Assembly: GCA_963719005.1 (NCBI GenBank)
Contig: CAVRAR010000001.1
Coordinates: 372,001-436,000 of the forward strand
Direction of reading: 5' to 3'
Source of the DNA: G963675935 sp963719005
GTDB taxonomy: Bacteria; Planctomycetota; Planctomycetia; Pirellulales; Thermoguttaceae
DNA: 64,000 nt
The notes under the pieces were generated by a model. The model was not told where the DNA came from, ran no database searches, and saw nothing but the letters and a program-made list of their open reading frames with translations. Shown one piece after another: positions 1 through 8,461 of the stretch. A program made the translations under genes and the position numbers. The stretch's first letter is position 1. Every line of letters starts with the position of its first letter.

Positions 1-127
1 TGGCCTTCTCCTCCCACTCCTTCCTCTCAGCGTCACTTGAGAGATGCCCGCTGTGGCTGCGGCTACAACTGCAGCCGGCGCCGACAACAGTCATAAGTAG
101 GGCCGCCAGAAGCAGTCCGACGGTCAT
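1..127 (-). CDS. Lipoprotein, N-terminal fragment (runs off the window)
   Basis: An open minus-strand frame begins at an ATG at 127 and stays open to the window edge (42 codons). The first 20 residues are a lipoprotein signal: hydrophobic core LLLAALL followed by the lipobox VGAGC, so Cys19 would be lipidated and the protein exported. After the cysteine the visible part is polar and charged. It lies downstream of the DUF1559 pseudopilin on the same strand; in planctomycetes such pseudopilins are often followed by a small lipoprotein, which fits but is only family knowledge. No function can be assigned from this fragment. Confidence 0.55.
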   Translation of the reverse strand, partial: MTVGLLLAALLMTVVGAGCSCSRSHSGHLSSDAERKEWEEKA

Positions 128-241
128 CGATGGGACATGTACTCGGCAGACCACGCTTCATCTCCCCCGAGGATACACCTGACGGTCCATGACTATGGCA
201 TGAGCATGTTAGCATCGTATGAGGATCATGTCAGGAAAGCA

Positions 242-290
242 CAAAAACCAAGACAAAGAGCAGGCGCCGGTCGGTCCCGACGCCTGCTCT
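242..290 (-). terminator. Rho-independent terminator after the DUF1559 gene
   Basis: A perfect 9-bp stem (GAGCAGGCG at 258-266 with CGCCTGCTC at 281-289) closes a 14-base loop. Read on the minus strand it is followed by a T-rich tract (complement of 241-257). It lies about 75 bases past the pseudopilin stop codon and before the lipoprotein start at 127. Confidence 0.6.
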
Positions 291-362
291 TCGAAGAAAC
301 GACTGTGCGGGGCTCAGCGAAGTCCTCCAAACCGTCGAGCCGAGCATGGTTCAGAGCTAGCG

Positions 363-1661
363 TTAGAAGTCCACGTTCACTTGCTTGCCTTCCGCACGAG
401 TCACCATATACCGCAAGCTGATCGGATCCAGCGAGTCGCTGAGGAAATGCACGCTGCCGTTGACAAAGACGGAGCAGCAGCCGCCGGGATGGAACGAGAA
501 TGGCTCGTCATTCAGACCGATGTTGTTGTAGGTCCAACCGCCGGCGCCGGTCGATGGCAGGATGGGACCACCGATAGGAGAGGCGTTCTGATTGATGACC
601 TTGCCAACGTAGTTGCCGGCCGTATCGTAATTTTTCGTGCCGTTTAGCGCCGCGTCGTTGGCAGTCGAAGTGTTGGCCGGACCGGAAATACCGCTGCCGC
701 ACGCGTCCTCGTCGGCCCATCGCCACACGGCGGTCGGTTCTTGCACGGTTGGATTCGCGATCGTGTCCTTCGGCAGGCCGGCATCGGCAAGAGTGCCCAC
801 GGCGCTGCCGTCCGGGTTTGTGGTCGGGGCGCGATAGTGCGACGCCGTTCCCTGATAGGGGAAGTTTGTCGGACAGGCGTGCGGATTCACCCGGCCGGCA
901 TCCTCGATGAAGCAAATCGTGTTGCTCGTACCGTCGATAACGGCCGCAATCGGCACGCTCGTCGGGGCGCGGAAGAAGCCGGCTTCTTTCGTATCAGCGG
1001 TAACCGTACAGAAACATTTGGCGGTATTGTTGACCGCCAAAGCGCCGTCGGCGCGATAGTGCGCCTTGTCGTCGAGACCGGTCAACGTACCCGCCGCGTT
1101 GCTGCCGTCGCTGATCGAGGTGTAGACGGTGGCGAAGTAGTCCGTGGTGCCCCAATACCGGCCCGCGGCCTTGAGGGACGTCGTCGAGGCGGTGCCGCCG
1201 TACTGGGGGTCCGTGTCCATCACCGTGTCAAGACCGTCAGTATCCTTAAAGGCAACGAACGGGTTGCTCGGGCACACGAAGGTGGGAATGTTGCGGGCGC
1301 AGGCGTTAATGTTGTCCGCCATGCGGTAGTAATGCCCCAAGTTAATATGGTCGTACACCTCTTGTTGTTCGAGGTACGGCAAGAGATAGACCAACACGCT
1401 GTGGTCGGAGAACGCCGTCAGCCCGGACGCCGTGCCCGCACCGTTGCCTTCACCGCCGGTTGGCAGCTTCTTGTGCGCCGCCTCGAAGTTCAGAACGGCC
1501 AGGCCGATCTGCTTCATGTTATTGCTGCACGCCGACCGGCGAGCCGCCTCGCGCGCCGATTGCACGGCCGGGAGCAGCAACGAAATCATAATGCCGATGA
1601 TCGTGATGACCACCAGCAACTCGACCAACGTAAAGCCGCGTCGATCTTTTCCTACTCTCAT
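363..1661 (-). CDS. DUF1559 domain pseudopilin (type II secretion/type IV pilin-like)
   Basis: The 432-residue protein opens with a class III prepilin leader: KDRRGFTLVELLVVITIIG, cleaved after the Gly by a prepilin peptidase, with Glu at mature position 5. The hydrophobic helix is followed by the DUF1559 start (NNMKQIGLAVLNFEAAHKKLP) and ends with the family's C-terminal block, FHPGG near residue 394 and VNGSVHFLSDSL shortly after. Length is normal. A strong ribosome site (aaggag, 7 bases upstream) supports this start. DUF1559 proteins are a hallmark expansion of planctomycetes; they are thought to be minor pseudopilins or surface filament subunits, but individual roles are unknown. Confidence 0.93.
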   Translation of the reverse strand: MRVGKDRRGFTLVELLVVITIIGIMISLLLPAVQSAREAARRSACSNNMKQIGLAVLNFEAAHKKLPTGGEGNGAGTASGLTAFSDHSVLVYLLPYLEQQEVYDHINLGHYYRMADNINACARNIPTFVCPSNPFVAFKDTDGLDTVMDTDPQYGGTASTTSLKAAGRYWGTTDYFATVYTSISDGSNAAGTLTGLDDKAHYRADGALAVNNTAKCFCTVTADTKEAGFFRAPTSVPIAAVIDGTSNTICFIEDAGRVNPHACPTNFPYQGTASHYRAPTTNPDGSAVGTLADAGLPKDTIANPTVQEPTAVWRWADEDACGSGISGPANTSTANDAALNGTKNYDTAGNYVGKVINQNASPIGGPILPSTGAGGWTYNNIGLNDEPFSFHPGGCCSVFVNGSVHFLSDSLDPISLRYMVTRAEGKQVNVDF

Positions 1662-1727
1662 CTCGCATCTCCTTGAAAGAACGGGGTTAACGTGCGTCTC
1701 TCGTCGCCTGGAAATCCGGCGCTCGAC

Positions 1728-1967
1728 TCACCGGTCACTCCTCTTGAGAGAAAAGGGAGTCGAGAGAGGATCCCTGGCCACTGATCGAGCGGCCGGAGCG
1801 GCTTGCCGGCTTGGGGACGCACAATTTCCCGAACGGTGCTTTAGTTCTGGGAAAAGCATCGCCACAAGCGGCGTGAGGATCAGTGCCACAACCAACAGTT
1901 TGCCCAAGACGGTGCCGTAGGGTCTTGACGGGACGATCTGAACGTCCCCGCGCGTTGTTGTCAGCAT
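1728..1967 (-). CDS. Small hypothetical membrane protein
   Basis: 79 residues. There is one hydrophobic segment near residues 20-40 (LGKLLVVALILTPLVAMLF) and a basic, Ser/Pro/Ala-rich tail, so a single-pass inner-membrane topology is possible. A ribosome site (gaggagga, about 9 bases upstream of the ATG at 1967) is the main argument that it is real. It lies upstream of the DUF1559 gene on the same strand and could be co-transcribed. I recognise no family; it may be a chance ORF. Confidence 0.35.
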   Translation of the reverse strand: MLTTTRGDVQIVPSRPYGTVLGKLLVVALILTPLVAMLFPELKHRSGNCASPSRQAAPAARSVARDPLSTPFSLKRSDR

Positions 1968-2176
1968 GGCTCGCTTCCTCCTCGTGTATCTGCCGTGATC
2001 GCCCGCTGGGAATCGTCGGCGACCTCCAGGACGAACGGATTATCGGAAAGACGAGTGAGCGTTTGATGTGCCCGCAAAGAATCTTCGGTCAATTTCGCGT
2101 TAGAAATGCGTTGCCGAAGCCATGCCGATCGGGGGTAAGAAAAAAGCCGCACTTTGACGTCCGGTGGGGTAGACAT
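1961..2176 (-). CDS. Small hypothetical protein (doubtful)
   Basis: 71 codons overlapping the next ORF by 7 bases. The middle part (KLTEDSLRAHQTLTRLSD and VLEVADDSQRA) has a protein-like, amphipathic composition, but the N-terminus begins inside a palindromic repeat and no clear ribosome site precedes the ATG. It may be the remnant of a longer gene cut by the repeat at 2160-2300, or a chance ORF. Confidence 0.2.
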   Translation of the reverse strand: MSTPPDVKVRLFSYPRSAWLRQRISNAKLTEDSLRAHQTLTRLSDNPFVLEVADDSQRAITADTRGGSEPC

Positions 2177-2300
2177 TCCTGTCTGCCAAACGCGTCACAT
2201 TTGCCGGCAGACAAGGGAGGGAAAAAGGGGACAGGTCCCATTTGCCGGAACGGCCCGGAGGGTGCTTCGCACAAATTGGACTTGTCCCCTTTTTCCCAGG
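2160..2300. repeat. Composite palindromic repeat (family A)
   Basis: An imperfect inverted repeat: ggggacaggtccca near 2228 pairs with tggacttgtcccc near 2277, around a core containing cggcccggagggtgcttcgc. The same core and arms recur at 13850-13925. A second small palindrome (acattcctgtctgcc with ggcagacaagg) adjoins on the left. No gene is convincing here. Confidence 0.75.
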
Positions 2301-2315
2301 ATCACGCACGTCTAT

Positions 2316-2975
2316 TTAGCAGCGCTCGCGGTGGCGGACAATCGTGCCATCGACCATGTAAATCACGTCTTCGGCGATGTTGACCGAATAGTCGGCGATC
2401 CGCTCGAGGTTGCGGGCGACGGCCAGGTACTTCAGCAGGCGGCCCATCAGTTCCGGTTGCCGGCGGGCCGCCTCCTCGATTCTCGCCCGCATGTCATGCT
2501 TCATGCGATCGACCTCGTCGTCGCGGCCATAGACCGACTCGGCGAGCCGGGCATCGGTATTCACCAGCGCATCGAGGCTGTCGCGGAGCATCGCCTGCAC
2601 CTTCTCCCACATGCCGCCGATGTCGAACAGAATCTCCGGCGGCGGCTCGGCGGCGACGGCTGCGGCCTTTCTCGCAATGTTCACCGCCAGGTCGCCGATC
2701 TGCTCCAGGTCGTTGTTGATCTTCAGCACCGAGACGATCAGCCGCAGGTCGGTCGCCACGGGCTGGTAGAGAGCGAGCATCTTAAGACACTCCTCCTCGA
2801 CCTCGACTTCGCGCTGGTCCACCTCGTTGTCGCGCCGCTCGACCAACAGGGCGACGGCCTCGTCTCGTTGCAAGAAGGCCTCGATGGCCATCTGCACCTG
2901 GTCTTCGACAACCGCGCACAGCGATAACAGACCCTTCTTGAGCTTCTCGATTTCCCGCTGCAAGTGAATCGACAT
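2316..2975 (-). CDS. phoU: Phosphate signalling/transport regulator PhoU
   Basis: 219 residues, the normal PhoU length. It has two homologous three-helix PhoU repeats: the first contains YQPVATDLRLIVSVLKINND (residues about 75-94), with the D-R-signature linked to metal binding, and the second contains RRQPELMGRLLKYLAVARNL. PhoU sits at the membrane next to PstB and PhoR and represses the Pho response and limits Pst uptake when phosphate is plentiful. It is the last gene of the pst operon, directly after pstB (30-base gap), which is the usual place. Nothing appears broken. Confidence 0.96.
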   Translation of the reverse strand: MSIHLQREIEKLKKGLLSLCAVVEDQVQMAIEAFLQRDEAVALLVERRDNEVDQREVEVEEECLKMLALYQPVATDLRLIVSVLKINNDLEQIGDLAVNIARKAAAVAAEPPPEILFDIGGMWEKVQAMLRDSLDALVNTDARLAESVYGRDDEVDRMKHDMRARIEEAARRQPELMGRLLKYLAVARNLERIADYSVNIAEDVIYMVDGTIVRHRERC

Positions 2976-3005
2976 TCCCTTGAATTCTCCTTGACTGAGA
3001 CACGA

Positions 3006-3935
3006 TCATCCGAACCGGCCGGTGATGTAGTCCTCGGTCTCCTTCCGCTCCGGCTTGGTGAACAATTGCTTGGTTGGGCCGAACTCCACCAGCACTCCTT
3101 CGTAGAGAAACGCCGTGTAGTCCGACACTCGCGCCGCCTGCTGCATGTTGTGCGTCACGGTGATGATCGTGTATTCGCCGCGCAGCTCGCCGATCAGGTC
3201 CTCGATGCGCGTCGTCGAACGCGGGTCGAGCGCCGAACAGGGCTCGTCCATCAGAATGATCTCGGGGCTCACGGCGATCGCGCGGGCGATGCAGAGCCGT
3301 TGGTGCTGGCCGCCGGAGAGTCCCAACGCCGACTCGCCCAGCCGATCCTTCGCCTCGTCCCACAGCGCGGAGCGGCGGAGGCTTTTCTCCACCGCCTCGT
3401 CGAGCACTCTGCGGTCGCGAATGCCCGCGATCCGCAGGCCGTACGCTACGTTTTCGTAGATCGACTTGGGGAATGGGACGGCCTTCTGGAACACCATGCC
3501 GACGCGGCGGCGCAGCTCGATCACGTCGAGGCTCGCATCGTTGACCTCTTCGCCGTCCAGCAGGATGTTGCCGGCGATGGTGACGTCGTCGATCAGATCG
3601 TTCATTCGATTCAGACATCGCAGCAGCGTCGATTTGCCGCAACCGGACGGGCCGATGAGCGCAGTGACTTGATGGCGGGGAAAATCCATGGAGATGTCGA
3701 ACAGCGACTGCTTCGAGCCGTAGTGAAGGCAGAGGTCGCGCGTTTGCACGATGGAATCGGACGGGGCGGTCCCGTCTCCCTTTGGGAGAGGGTCAGGGCG
3801 GGGGCCGCTGTCGTGGTGCGATGCCGATCTCTGACCGTCGCTCTGTTTCTCGCCACTGACGCCCTCGCCCCCTACCCATTTCCGAAATGGAGGAGGGAGA
3901 ATGAAGCGGCGCGGCATGTCTGACGTGGCATTCAT
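3006..3935 (-). CDS. pstB: Phosphate ABC transporter ATP-binding protein PstB
   Basis: ATPase of the high-affinity phosphate importer. Visible motifs are Walker A GPSGCGKST, signature LSGGQHQR, Walker B EIILMDEPCSALDP and the H-loop Thr-His in VTHNM. The ATG at 3935 (MNATSDMP) is chosen over the upstream in-frame start at 3998 because a good ribosome site (aaaaggag) lies 6 bases before it. The first 70 or so residues are an unusual extension made largely from two palindromic repeats (3771-3800 and about 3870-3900); the conserved domain begins at IVQTRDLCLHYGSK. Whether the extension is kept or a later internal start is used is not clear. Confidence 0.95.
   Translation of the reverse strand: MNATSDMPRRFILPPPFRKWVGGEGVSGEKQSDGQRSASHHDSGPRPDPLPKGDGTAPSDSIVQTRDLCLHYGSKQSLFDISMDFPRHQVTALIGPSGCGKSTLLRCLNRMNDLIDDVTIAGNILLDGEEVNDASLDVIELRRRVGMVFQKAVPFPKSIYENVAYGLRIAGIRDRRVLDEAVEKSLRRSALWDEAKDRLGESALGLSGGQHQRLCIARAIAVSPEIILMDEPCSALDPRSTTRIEDLIGELRGEYTIITVTHNMQQAARVSDYTAFLYEGVLVEFGPTKQLFTKPERKETEDYITGRFG
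3771..3900. repeat. Two palindromes in the 5' coding part of pstB
   Basis: The first (3771-3800) has arms gtctccc and gggagag of the common repeat family C (ctcccaaagggag type) and is translated as PRPDPLPKGDG. The second, around 3870-3900, is centred on ccatttccgaaatgg with flanking ccctac and gagggag. Both lie in the N-terminal extension upstream of the ABC domain. Confidence 0.6.
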
Positions 3936-4020
3936 GGGTTGCTCCTTTTCGCGTTTCATCGTTTGTAGTCCGCACACGCCGTGTGCGGCTCCCGGCACAC
4001 GGCATGTGCCGGCTACTGTG

Positions 4021-5727
4021 TCAAATGGTGCGCACCTGATAACGCTTTCGCATACGGTTTCGCAAGTAAATCGCCACGCTGCTCATCGCCAGCACGATCA
4101 GCAACAGCAGCAACGTGGTGACGAACACCATCGGCTTGCTGGCCTCGACGTTGGGCGACTGGAACCCCACGTCGTAGATTTGAAAACCCAAGTGCATGAA
4201 CTTGCGGTCGAGATGGAAGAACGGGAAGCTGCCGTCCAGCGGCATCTGCGGGGCCAACTTCACCACGCCGGTAATCATCAGCGGGGCCACTTCGCCGGCC
4301 GCCCGGGCCATCGCCAGAATGAAGCCGGTCATCATGCCGGGCGAGGCCATCGGCACCAGCACGCGAACGAGGGTCTGGAATTTCGTTGCCCCCAGCGCGA
4401 ACGAGCCTTCGCGCGTGGCCCGCGGAATCGCCCGCAACGCCTCTTCCGTCGAGACGATCACGACCGGCACGGTAAGCAGCCCCAACGTCAGACTTGCCCA
4501 AAGGATGCCGCCGGTTCCGAAGGTGGGCGTGCCCGCGGCGACCCGCTCGGGAAAGAACCATAGGTCCAGCAGTGCGCCGACGCCGTACACAAAAAAGCCG
4601 AGACCAAAGATGCCGTAGACAATCGAAGGGATGCCCGCCAGGTTGTTGACGGCGATCCTCACCAGCCGAACGAAGAATCCGTCCTTGGCGTATTCGCCCA
4701 GATAGATTCCGGCCAGCACCCCCAGCGGAAAGCACGTTATCGCCATCAAGAAGATCAGCATCACCGTGCCGAAAATGGCCGGGAAAAGACCGCCCTCGGT
4801 ATTCGATTCGCGCGGATTGTCCCAGAGCAATTCTCCAACCTTGCTCAAGTAGTGCCCGCACTTGGCCAGGAAACCCATTGCGTTGGGGTCATAGAATCGC
4901 ACGATATCGACCAGGGCGACAGGCGTCTCTTTGCCTGTCGCGTCGGTCATGACGACGACGTTCCGCCGCAATTCAGCCAGACGCTGCTGCTGTTGGCTCA
5001 CGAGCCGATCCGATTGCTCTTTGATCTGCCGGCTTGACGTCTCGAGTTCGTCGATCTCCCGATCCAAAGTGCTCTGCTCATCGCTTGCCAAGTGATTTTT
5101 TCGATAATTCAGCCGCAACAACTTGCCGCGGGTTTCCTGAAGTTGGTCGCTCAGCGTGAAAAGTTCGGCGGCAATCGGCGCGATCTCCTCGGCCGATTTC
5201 CGCCGTATGGAATCGATCGCGTTGGAGAGAATCGCGGCCACGGAGGCATCAGAAGGGGGTGTCAGGTCGGGTCCGGCGACGCCCTTCACAACGCCGTAGA
5301 AGTCGCCGTTCTCGGCACGCTCCAATACGCAGACCCCGGCCGGAAAGGTCGTCTTGGCGATCGCGTCGTCCTTGATCCAGCGAAAATCCTGGCGCTGTGG
5401 GTCTTGCTCGCGATTGGCGGTCTTGAACTGGGTGCTCGACTGGTCGTTGTCGGGATTGATTGTGCTGTGAATCCGCCGTCCGAAGAACTTTGTGCCGTCC
5501 GTCAACGTGACTTCTGCCACCGTTTTCGGCCAGAACACCCCCAAGCCATTTTCCAGCACCACGGCCAGCAGTAAGAAGACCAACGTCAGCATTCCGGCCA
5601 GTGCGGCGGCAGTCGTCCAGACGAGCGGTTCGCCGCGCCGCCAGAACCGTCCCCTCTCTCCTTGGTGGAGGGCCGGCGCGGGAGCGGCCTGCGTGGCATC
5701 GGGTTCTTCGTTTACGTCTGGCACCAT
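4021..5727 (-). CDS. pstA: Phosphate ABC transporter permease PstA, with large periplasmic insertion
   Basis: One of the two permeases of the PstSCAB importer. The C-terminal 280 residues are a normal PstA: several membrane segments and the EAA-type coupling loop EEALRAIPRATREGSFALGA. The protein is about 568 residues from the ATG at 5727, about twice the usual 280-300. After the first membrane helix (LAGMLTLVFLLLAVVLENGLG) comes a roughly 270-residue polar insertion rich in charged helix (IDELETSSRQIKEQSDRLVS, probably coiled coil), expected in the periplasm. The upstream in-frame start at 5790 would add residues encoded by a palindromic repeat and overlap pstC, so 5727 is preferred, though its ribosome site is weak. 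Confidence 0.9.
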   Translation of the reverse strand: MVPDVNEEPDATQAAPAPALHQGERGRFWRRGEPLVWTTAAALAGMLTLVFLLLAVVLENGLGVFWPKTVAEVTLTDGTKFFGRRIHSTINPDNDQSSTQFKTANREQDPQRQDFRWIKDDAIAKTTFPAGVCVLERAENGDFYGVVKGVAGPDLTPPSDASVAAILSNAIDSIRRKSAEEIAPIAAELFTLSDQLQETRGKLLRLNYRKNHLASDEQSTLDREIDELETSSRQIKEQSDRLVSQQQQRLAELRRNVVVMTDATGKETPVALVDIVRFYDPNAMGFLAKCGHYLSKVGELLWDNPRESNTEGGLFPAIFGTVMLIFLMAITCFPLGVLAGIYLGEYAKDGFFVRLVRIAVNNLAGIPSIVYGIFGLGFFVYGVGALLDLWFFPERVAAGTPTFGTGGILWASLTLGLLTVPVVIVSTEEALRAIPRATREGSFALGATKFQTLVRVLVPMASPGMMTGFILAMARAAGEVAPLMITGVVKLAPQMPLDGSFPFFHLDRKFMHLGFQIYDVGFQSPNVEASKPMVFVTTLLLLLIVLAMSSVAIYLRNRMRKRYQVRTI

Positions 5728-5736
5728 TGCCGTCCT

Positions 5737-5771
5737 CACTCCCTGCCCCTCTCCCAAAGGGAGAGGGGAGG
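5737..5771. repeat. Palindromic repeat (family C) between pstC and pstA
   Basis: Arms cccctctccc and gggagagggg around aaa. The same sequence type recurs at 3771, 8331, 8421, 36657, 39900, 61139 and 62313. Confidence 0.7.
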
Positions 5772-5776
5772 CATTC

Positions 5777-8323
5777 TCAAAACCGTCCAAACCGTTTTCG
5801 CAGCCGCTGGCGGACCAGTTCCGCGGCCGTGTTCACCGTGAACGTCAGCACAAACAGCAGGACCGCACACAGAAAAAGCACCCGGTAAAGGGTTCCGCCC
5901 ACCGGCGCTTCGGGAATCTCGACGGCGATGTTGGCCGAGAGCGTTCGCATGCCATTTAAAGGGCTCCAACTCAGGATGGGCGTGTTGCCGGTTGCCATCA
6001 ACACGATCATCGTCTCGCCGACGGCGCGGCCGAAGCCGATCATCGTCGCGGCGAAAATCCCCGGACTGGCCGACGGCAACACGACCCGCCACAGCGTCTG
6101 CCAGCGGCTCGCCCCGACGGCCATCGACGCCGCCGTCATGCTGTAGGGGACGTTCGAGAGCGAGTCCTCCGAAATCGAGAAAATGATCGGGATGACGGTG
6201 AAGCCCAGGCCGAATGCGATGATGATGTTGTTTCGCTGGTCGTACTGCATGCCCAACGGTCCGCGAAAGAGCCATTGTCGGAAGTTGCCGTCGAAAAGCA
6301 GATTCTCCAACGGCGTCGCCAGACACACGGCGATGCCGACGCCCAGCAGCAGCGCGGGCAACACCGCCAGGAACTCATATCCGTTTTCCACCCGCCGTGC
6401 CCAATCGTACGGCCGCACAAGCTGCCATAGAATCATAAAGACAACAAACGTCAGGGGCACGGCGATCAGGCTTAAGAAGAAGGCGAACAGCCAGTTCTCG
6501 ATGATCGGGGCCAGCCAGAGCGCGATCAGGAAGCCGATCACAACCGAAGGGACCGTTGCCATGACCTCAACCAACGGCTTGATCGTTCTGCGGAAGCCCG
6601 GCGTGGTGAAATAGCTGACGTACATCGCCCCGAACAGCGCCAGCGGCACGGCGAACAGCATGGCATAGAACGTGCCTTTCAACGTGCCGAAGATCAGCGG
6701 CACGAGGCTGAATTTCGGCTCGAAATCCTCGCCGCCGGTCGTCTGCCACACGTACTCCGGCTGGTCGTAGCCCTCGTATTGAACTTTGCCGAAGAGCGTC
6801 TTGAAGCTAATCTCCGGACAGCCGCTGTCGATCTGCCAGGCGGTCAGCATGCCCGCCGTATCCAGCCCCAGCAGCGCATCGCCGCGTGGTCCAAAAGCCA
6901 CCTGTAGAGCAGGCGTCTCGCCTGCTCTTGTTTGTGGTGCACGCGTCTCGCCTGCTTTGTTTGTTACAGTTGCAGGCGGGACGCCTGCACCACCAAGTGC
7001 GATCGTAAGCAAGTGCCGCTCGCTGGTCGTATGGTCGAGATGCACCATGCCGTCCGCATCGAGACTCAGAATCGACTTGTTTCGGCCGGAGGGCAAAATT
7101 TCCCGAATGGGGCTGGCGTGGGGCTGAAGCCGGTGAACCGCCTGCAACTTCCGCGCGCCGTCGGTGTTGACGGGCGACCAGATGGTCAGTTCGCCTTTGG
7201 CGTCGCCCACGGCCAGCGACACGTCGCCCAACACCAGGGCCACTGCCGTAATCGCGCGGCCGTCGGAAAAGGCACGGACTACCTCCCGATTGGCAACGTC
7301 CCCCTTTTCGTCAAGTTGCCAGCGCAGCAGACGACCGTTATCGGTGCCCGCATAAAGCACGCTGCCTTCGCGATCCATCGTCATTGTGCGAACGTGCGCA
7401 ATGACGTCGTCGCGCACAACGCTTTCATGCGTGCTGACTTCCTCGTCGCCCGTCAGCGTTTCGCTGACGGCTTGTCGCAGAAGGGCGATTGTCCCATTCG
7501 ATAGCAGCGCCGCCCGAGTAATTGCCCCCGCATCGGAGCGCCTAATGAAGCAACAACGGATGGTTGTGTGATCGACCGTGACCACTGGTCGCGGCTTTAC
7601 AGCCGATAACGGCGTGGAAATGTCGGCCAACGATCGAACCGTATAGCGGGCGGCATCGGCGTCCTTGCGATTCGCGGGCTGCGCGACGATCTCGACCAAC
7701 GACGCCGCGCCGTTGGACCAGGAGAGCGAGTACTTCCCCGCGTCAAGCGGCTCGACCTGCCGAAGCGTGGTCTTAGTGTCTCCGCCGGGCGGAAGCACTC
7801 GCGATTGTCCCGTTAACTTGCCGGCCAGCAAGTCCACCCACGCAACGGTTCCGTTCTTGCTCCAAACGAAGCCCGTGACCTTCGTCCCCTCGATGTTCGC
7901 ATCGATGCCGAGTCGCAGAATCGCCCCCTCGCCATTTGGCAGCGATGTCGTAGGGTGGGTCGATCGCAGCGCAGCCCCACCAGGCTTTTCGACCGTGTTG
8001 CGACTCTTGATGGGGCTCTCGGTGGGGCTGCGCTGCGCTTGACCCACCCTACCATTTCGATTTGGAAACTTGGAGACTTGGAGATTTGGAGATTCGGCCC
8101 ATGACCCCTGGCCCCTGATCCCTGATCCCTGACCGGGAAGCCGGCACGTGCAGACGACGTTCGCCTGCGGCGATTGGAACAATGGAACGGTAACGCCGAC
8201 GATCAGTGCGAGAATGGCGATCACACTCGCAATGACGGTCACTCCGCCCAACGTAATGACCCACCGAGCGAGCTTGTCGTGGCGTTTGGCTCTTCGCGTC
8301 GAAGCCGTCTTCAATTTGGGCAT
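5777..8323 (-). CDS. pstC: Phosphate ABC transporter permease PstC, with large beta-propeller-like insertion
   Basis: 848 residues; a standard PstC has about 300. TM1 is near residues 20-50 (WVITLGGVTVIASVIAILAL). Residues about 50-520 form a non-membrane insertion with WD-like strands (SVLYAGTDNGRLLRWQLDEKG, LGDVSLAVGDAKGELTIWS) suggesting a beta-propeller on the outer face. The true permease follows from FSLVPLIFGTLKGTFYAMLF, with coupling loop EDSLSNVPYSMTAASMAVGA and five more helices. Long PstC forms of this type are known in some proteobacteria. Two or three palindromic repeats are translated in frame inside the insertion (6907-6994, 7950-8052 and a cccctgatccctg tract near 8100). It pairs with the similarly enlarged PstA. 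Confidence 0.92.
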   Translation of the reverse strand: MPKLKTASTRRAKRHDKLARWVITLGGVTVIASVIAILALIVGVTVPLFQSPQANVVCTCRLPGQGSGIRGQGSWAESPNLQVSKFPNRNGRVGQAQRSPTESPIKSRNTVEKPGGAALRSTHPTTSLPNGEGAILRLGIDANIEGTKVTGFVWSKNGTVAWVDLLAGKLTGQSRVLPPGGDTKTTLRQVEPLDAGKYSLSWSNGAASLVEIVAQPANRKDADAARYTVRSLADISTPLSAVKPRPVVTVDHTTIRCCFIRRSDAGAITRAALLSNGTIALLRQAVSETLTGDEEVSTHESVVRDDVIAHVRTMTMDREGSVLYAGTDNGRLLRWQLDEKGDVANREVVRAFSDGRAITAVALVLGDVSLAVGDAKGELTIWSPVNTDGARKLQAVHRLQPHASPIREILPSGRNKSILSLDADGMVHLDHTTSERHLLTIALGGAGVPPATVTNKAGETRAPQTRAGETPALQVAFGPRGDALLGLDTAGMLTAWQIDSGCPEISFKTLFGKVQYEGYDQPEYVWQTTGGEDFEPKFSLVPLIFGTLKGTFYAMLFAVPLALFGAMYVSYFTTPGFRRTIKPLVEVMATVPSVVIGFLIALWLAPIIENWLFAFFLSLIAVPLTFVVFMILWQLVRPYDWARRVENGYEFLAVLPALLLGVGIAVCLATPLENLLFDGNFRQWLFRGPLGMQYDQRNNIIIAFGLGFTVIPIIFSISEDSLSNVPYSMTAASMAVGASRWQTLWRVVLPSASPGIFAATMIGFGRAVGETMIVLMATGNTPILSWSPLNGMRTLSANIAVEIPEAPVGGTLYRVLFLCAVLLFVLTFTVNTAAELVRQRLRKRFGRF
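6907..6994. repeat. Palindromic repeat inside pstC
   Basis: gagcaggcgtctcgcctgctc is a hairpin by itself, and a second unit (cgtctcgcctgc) pairs with gcaggcgggacgcc further on. It is translated in frame as part of the PstC insertion (TRAPQTRAGETPALQ), in a segment that would be a loop of the propeller-like domain. Confidence 0.7.
7950..8052. repeat. Long palindrome inside pstC
   Basis: Outer arms gtagggtgggtc (7950-7961) and gacccaccctac (8041-8052), continued inward by agcgcagccccacc and ggtggggctgcgct. The full arm is about 30 bp with a few mismatches. It is read in frame within the N-terminal part of the PstC insertion. Confidence 0.8.
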
Positions 8324-8330
8324 ACAATTA

Positions 8331-8455
8331 CTCCCCTCGCCCTTTGGGAGAGGGGCAGGGGGTGAGGGCGTCAGCGGCAGAGGATTACGCGGTACGGACC
8401 GCCTGCTCCCGCGCCGCCTTCACCCCAGCCCTCTCCCAAAGGGAGAGGGGACAGC
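8331..8455. repeat. Two family C palindromes between pstS and pstC
   Basis: One copy of the ctccc-aaagggag palindrome is at about 8331-8368 (followed by gcagggggtgaggg) and an inverted partner at about 8421-8455. They fill the gap between pstS and pstC and could fold as mRNA hairpins in the operon transcript, possibly adjusting pstS versus pstC expression. Confidence 0.65.
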
Positions 8456-8461
8456 AAGAGC

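Noticed and set aside
741..1676. Long plus-strand ORF across the DUF1559 gene
   Set aside because: It is the reverse strand of a clearly coding gene; its peptide is Arg/Val/Gly-rich with no recognisable pattern.
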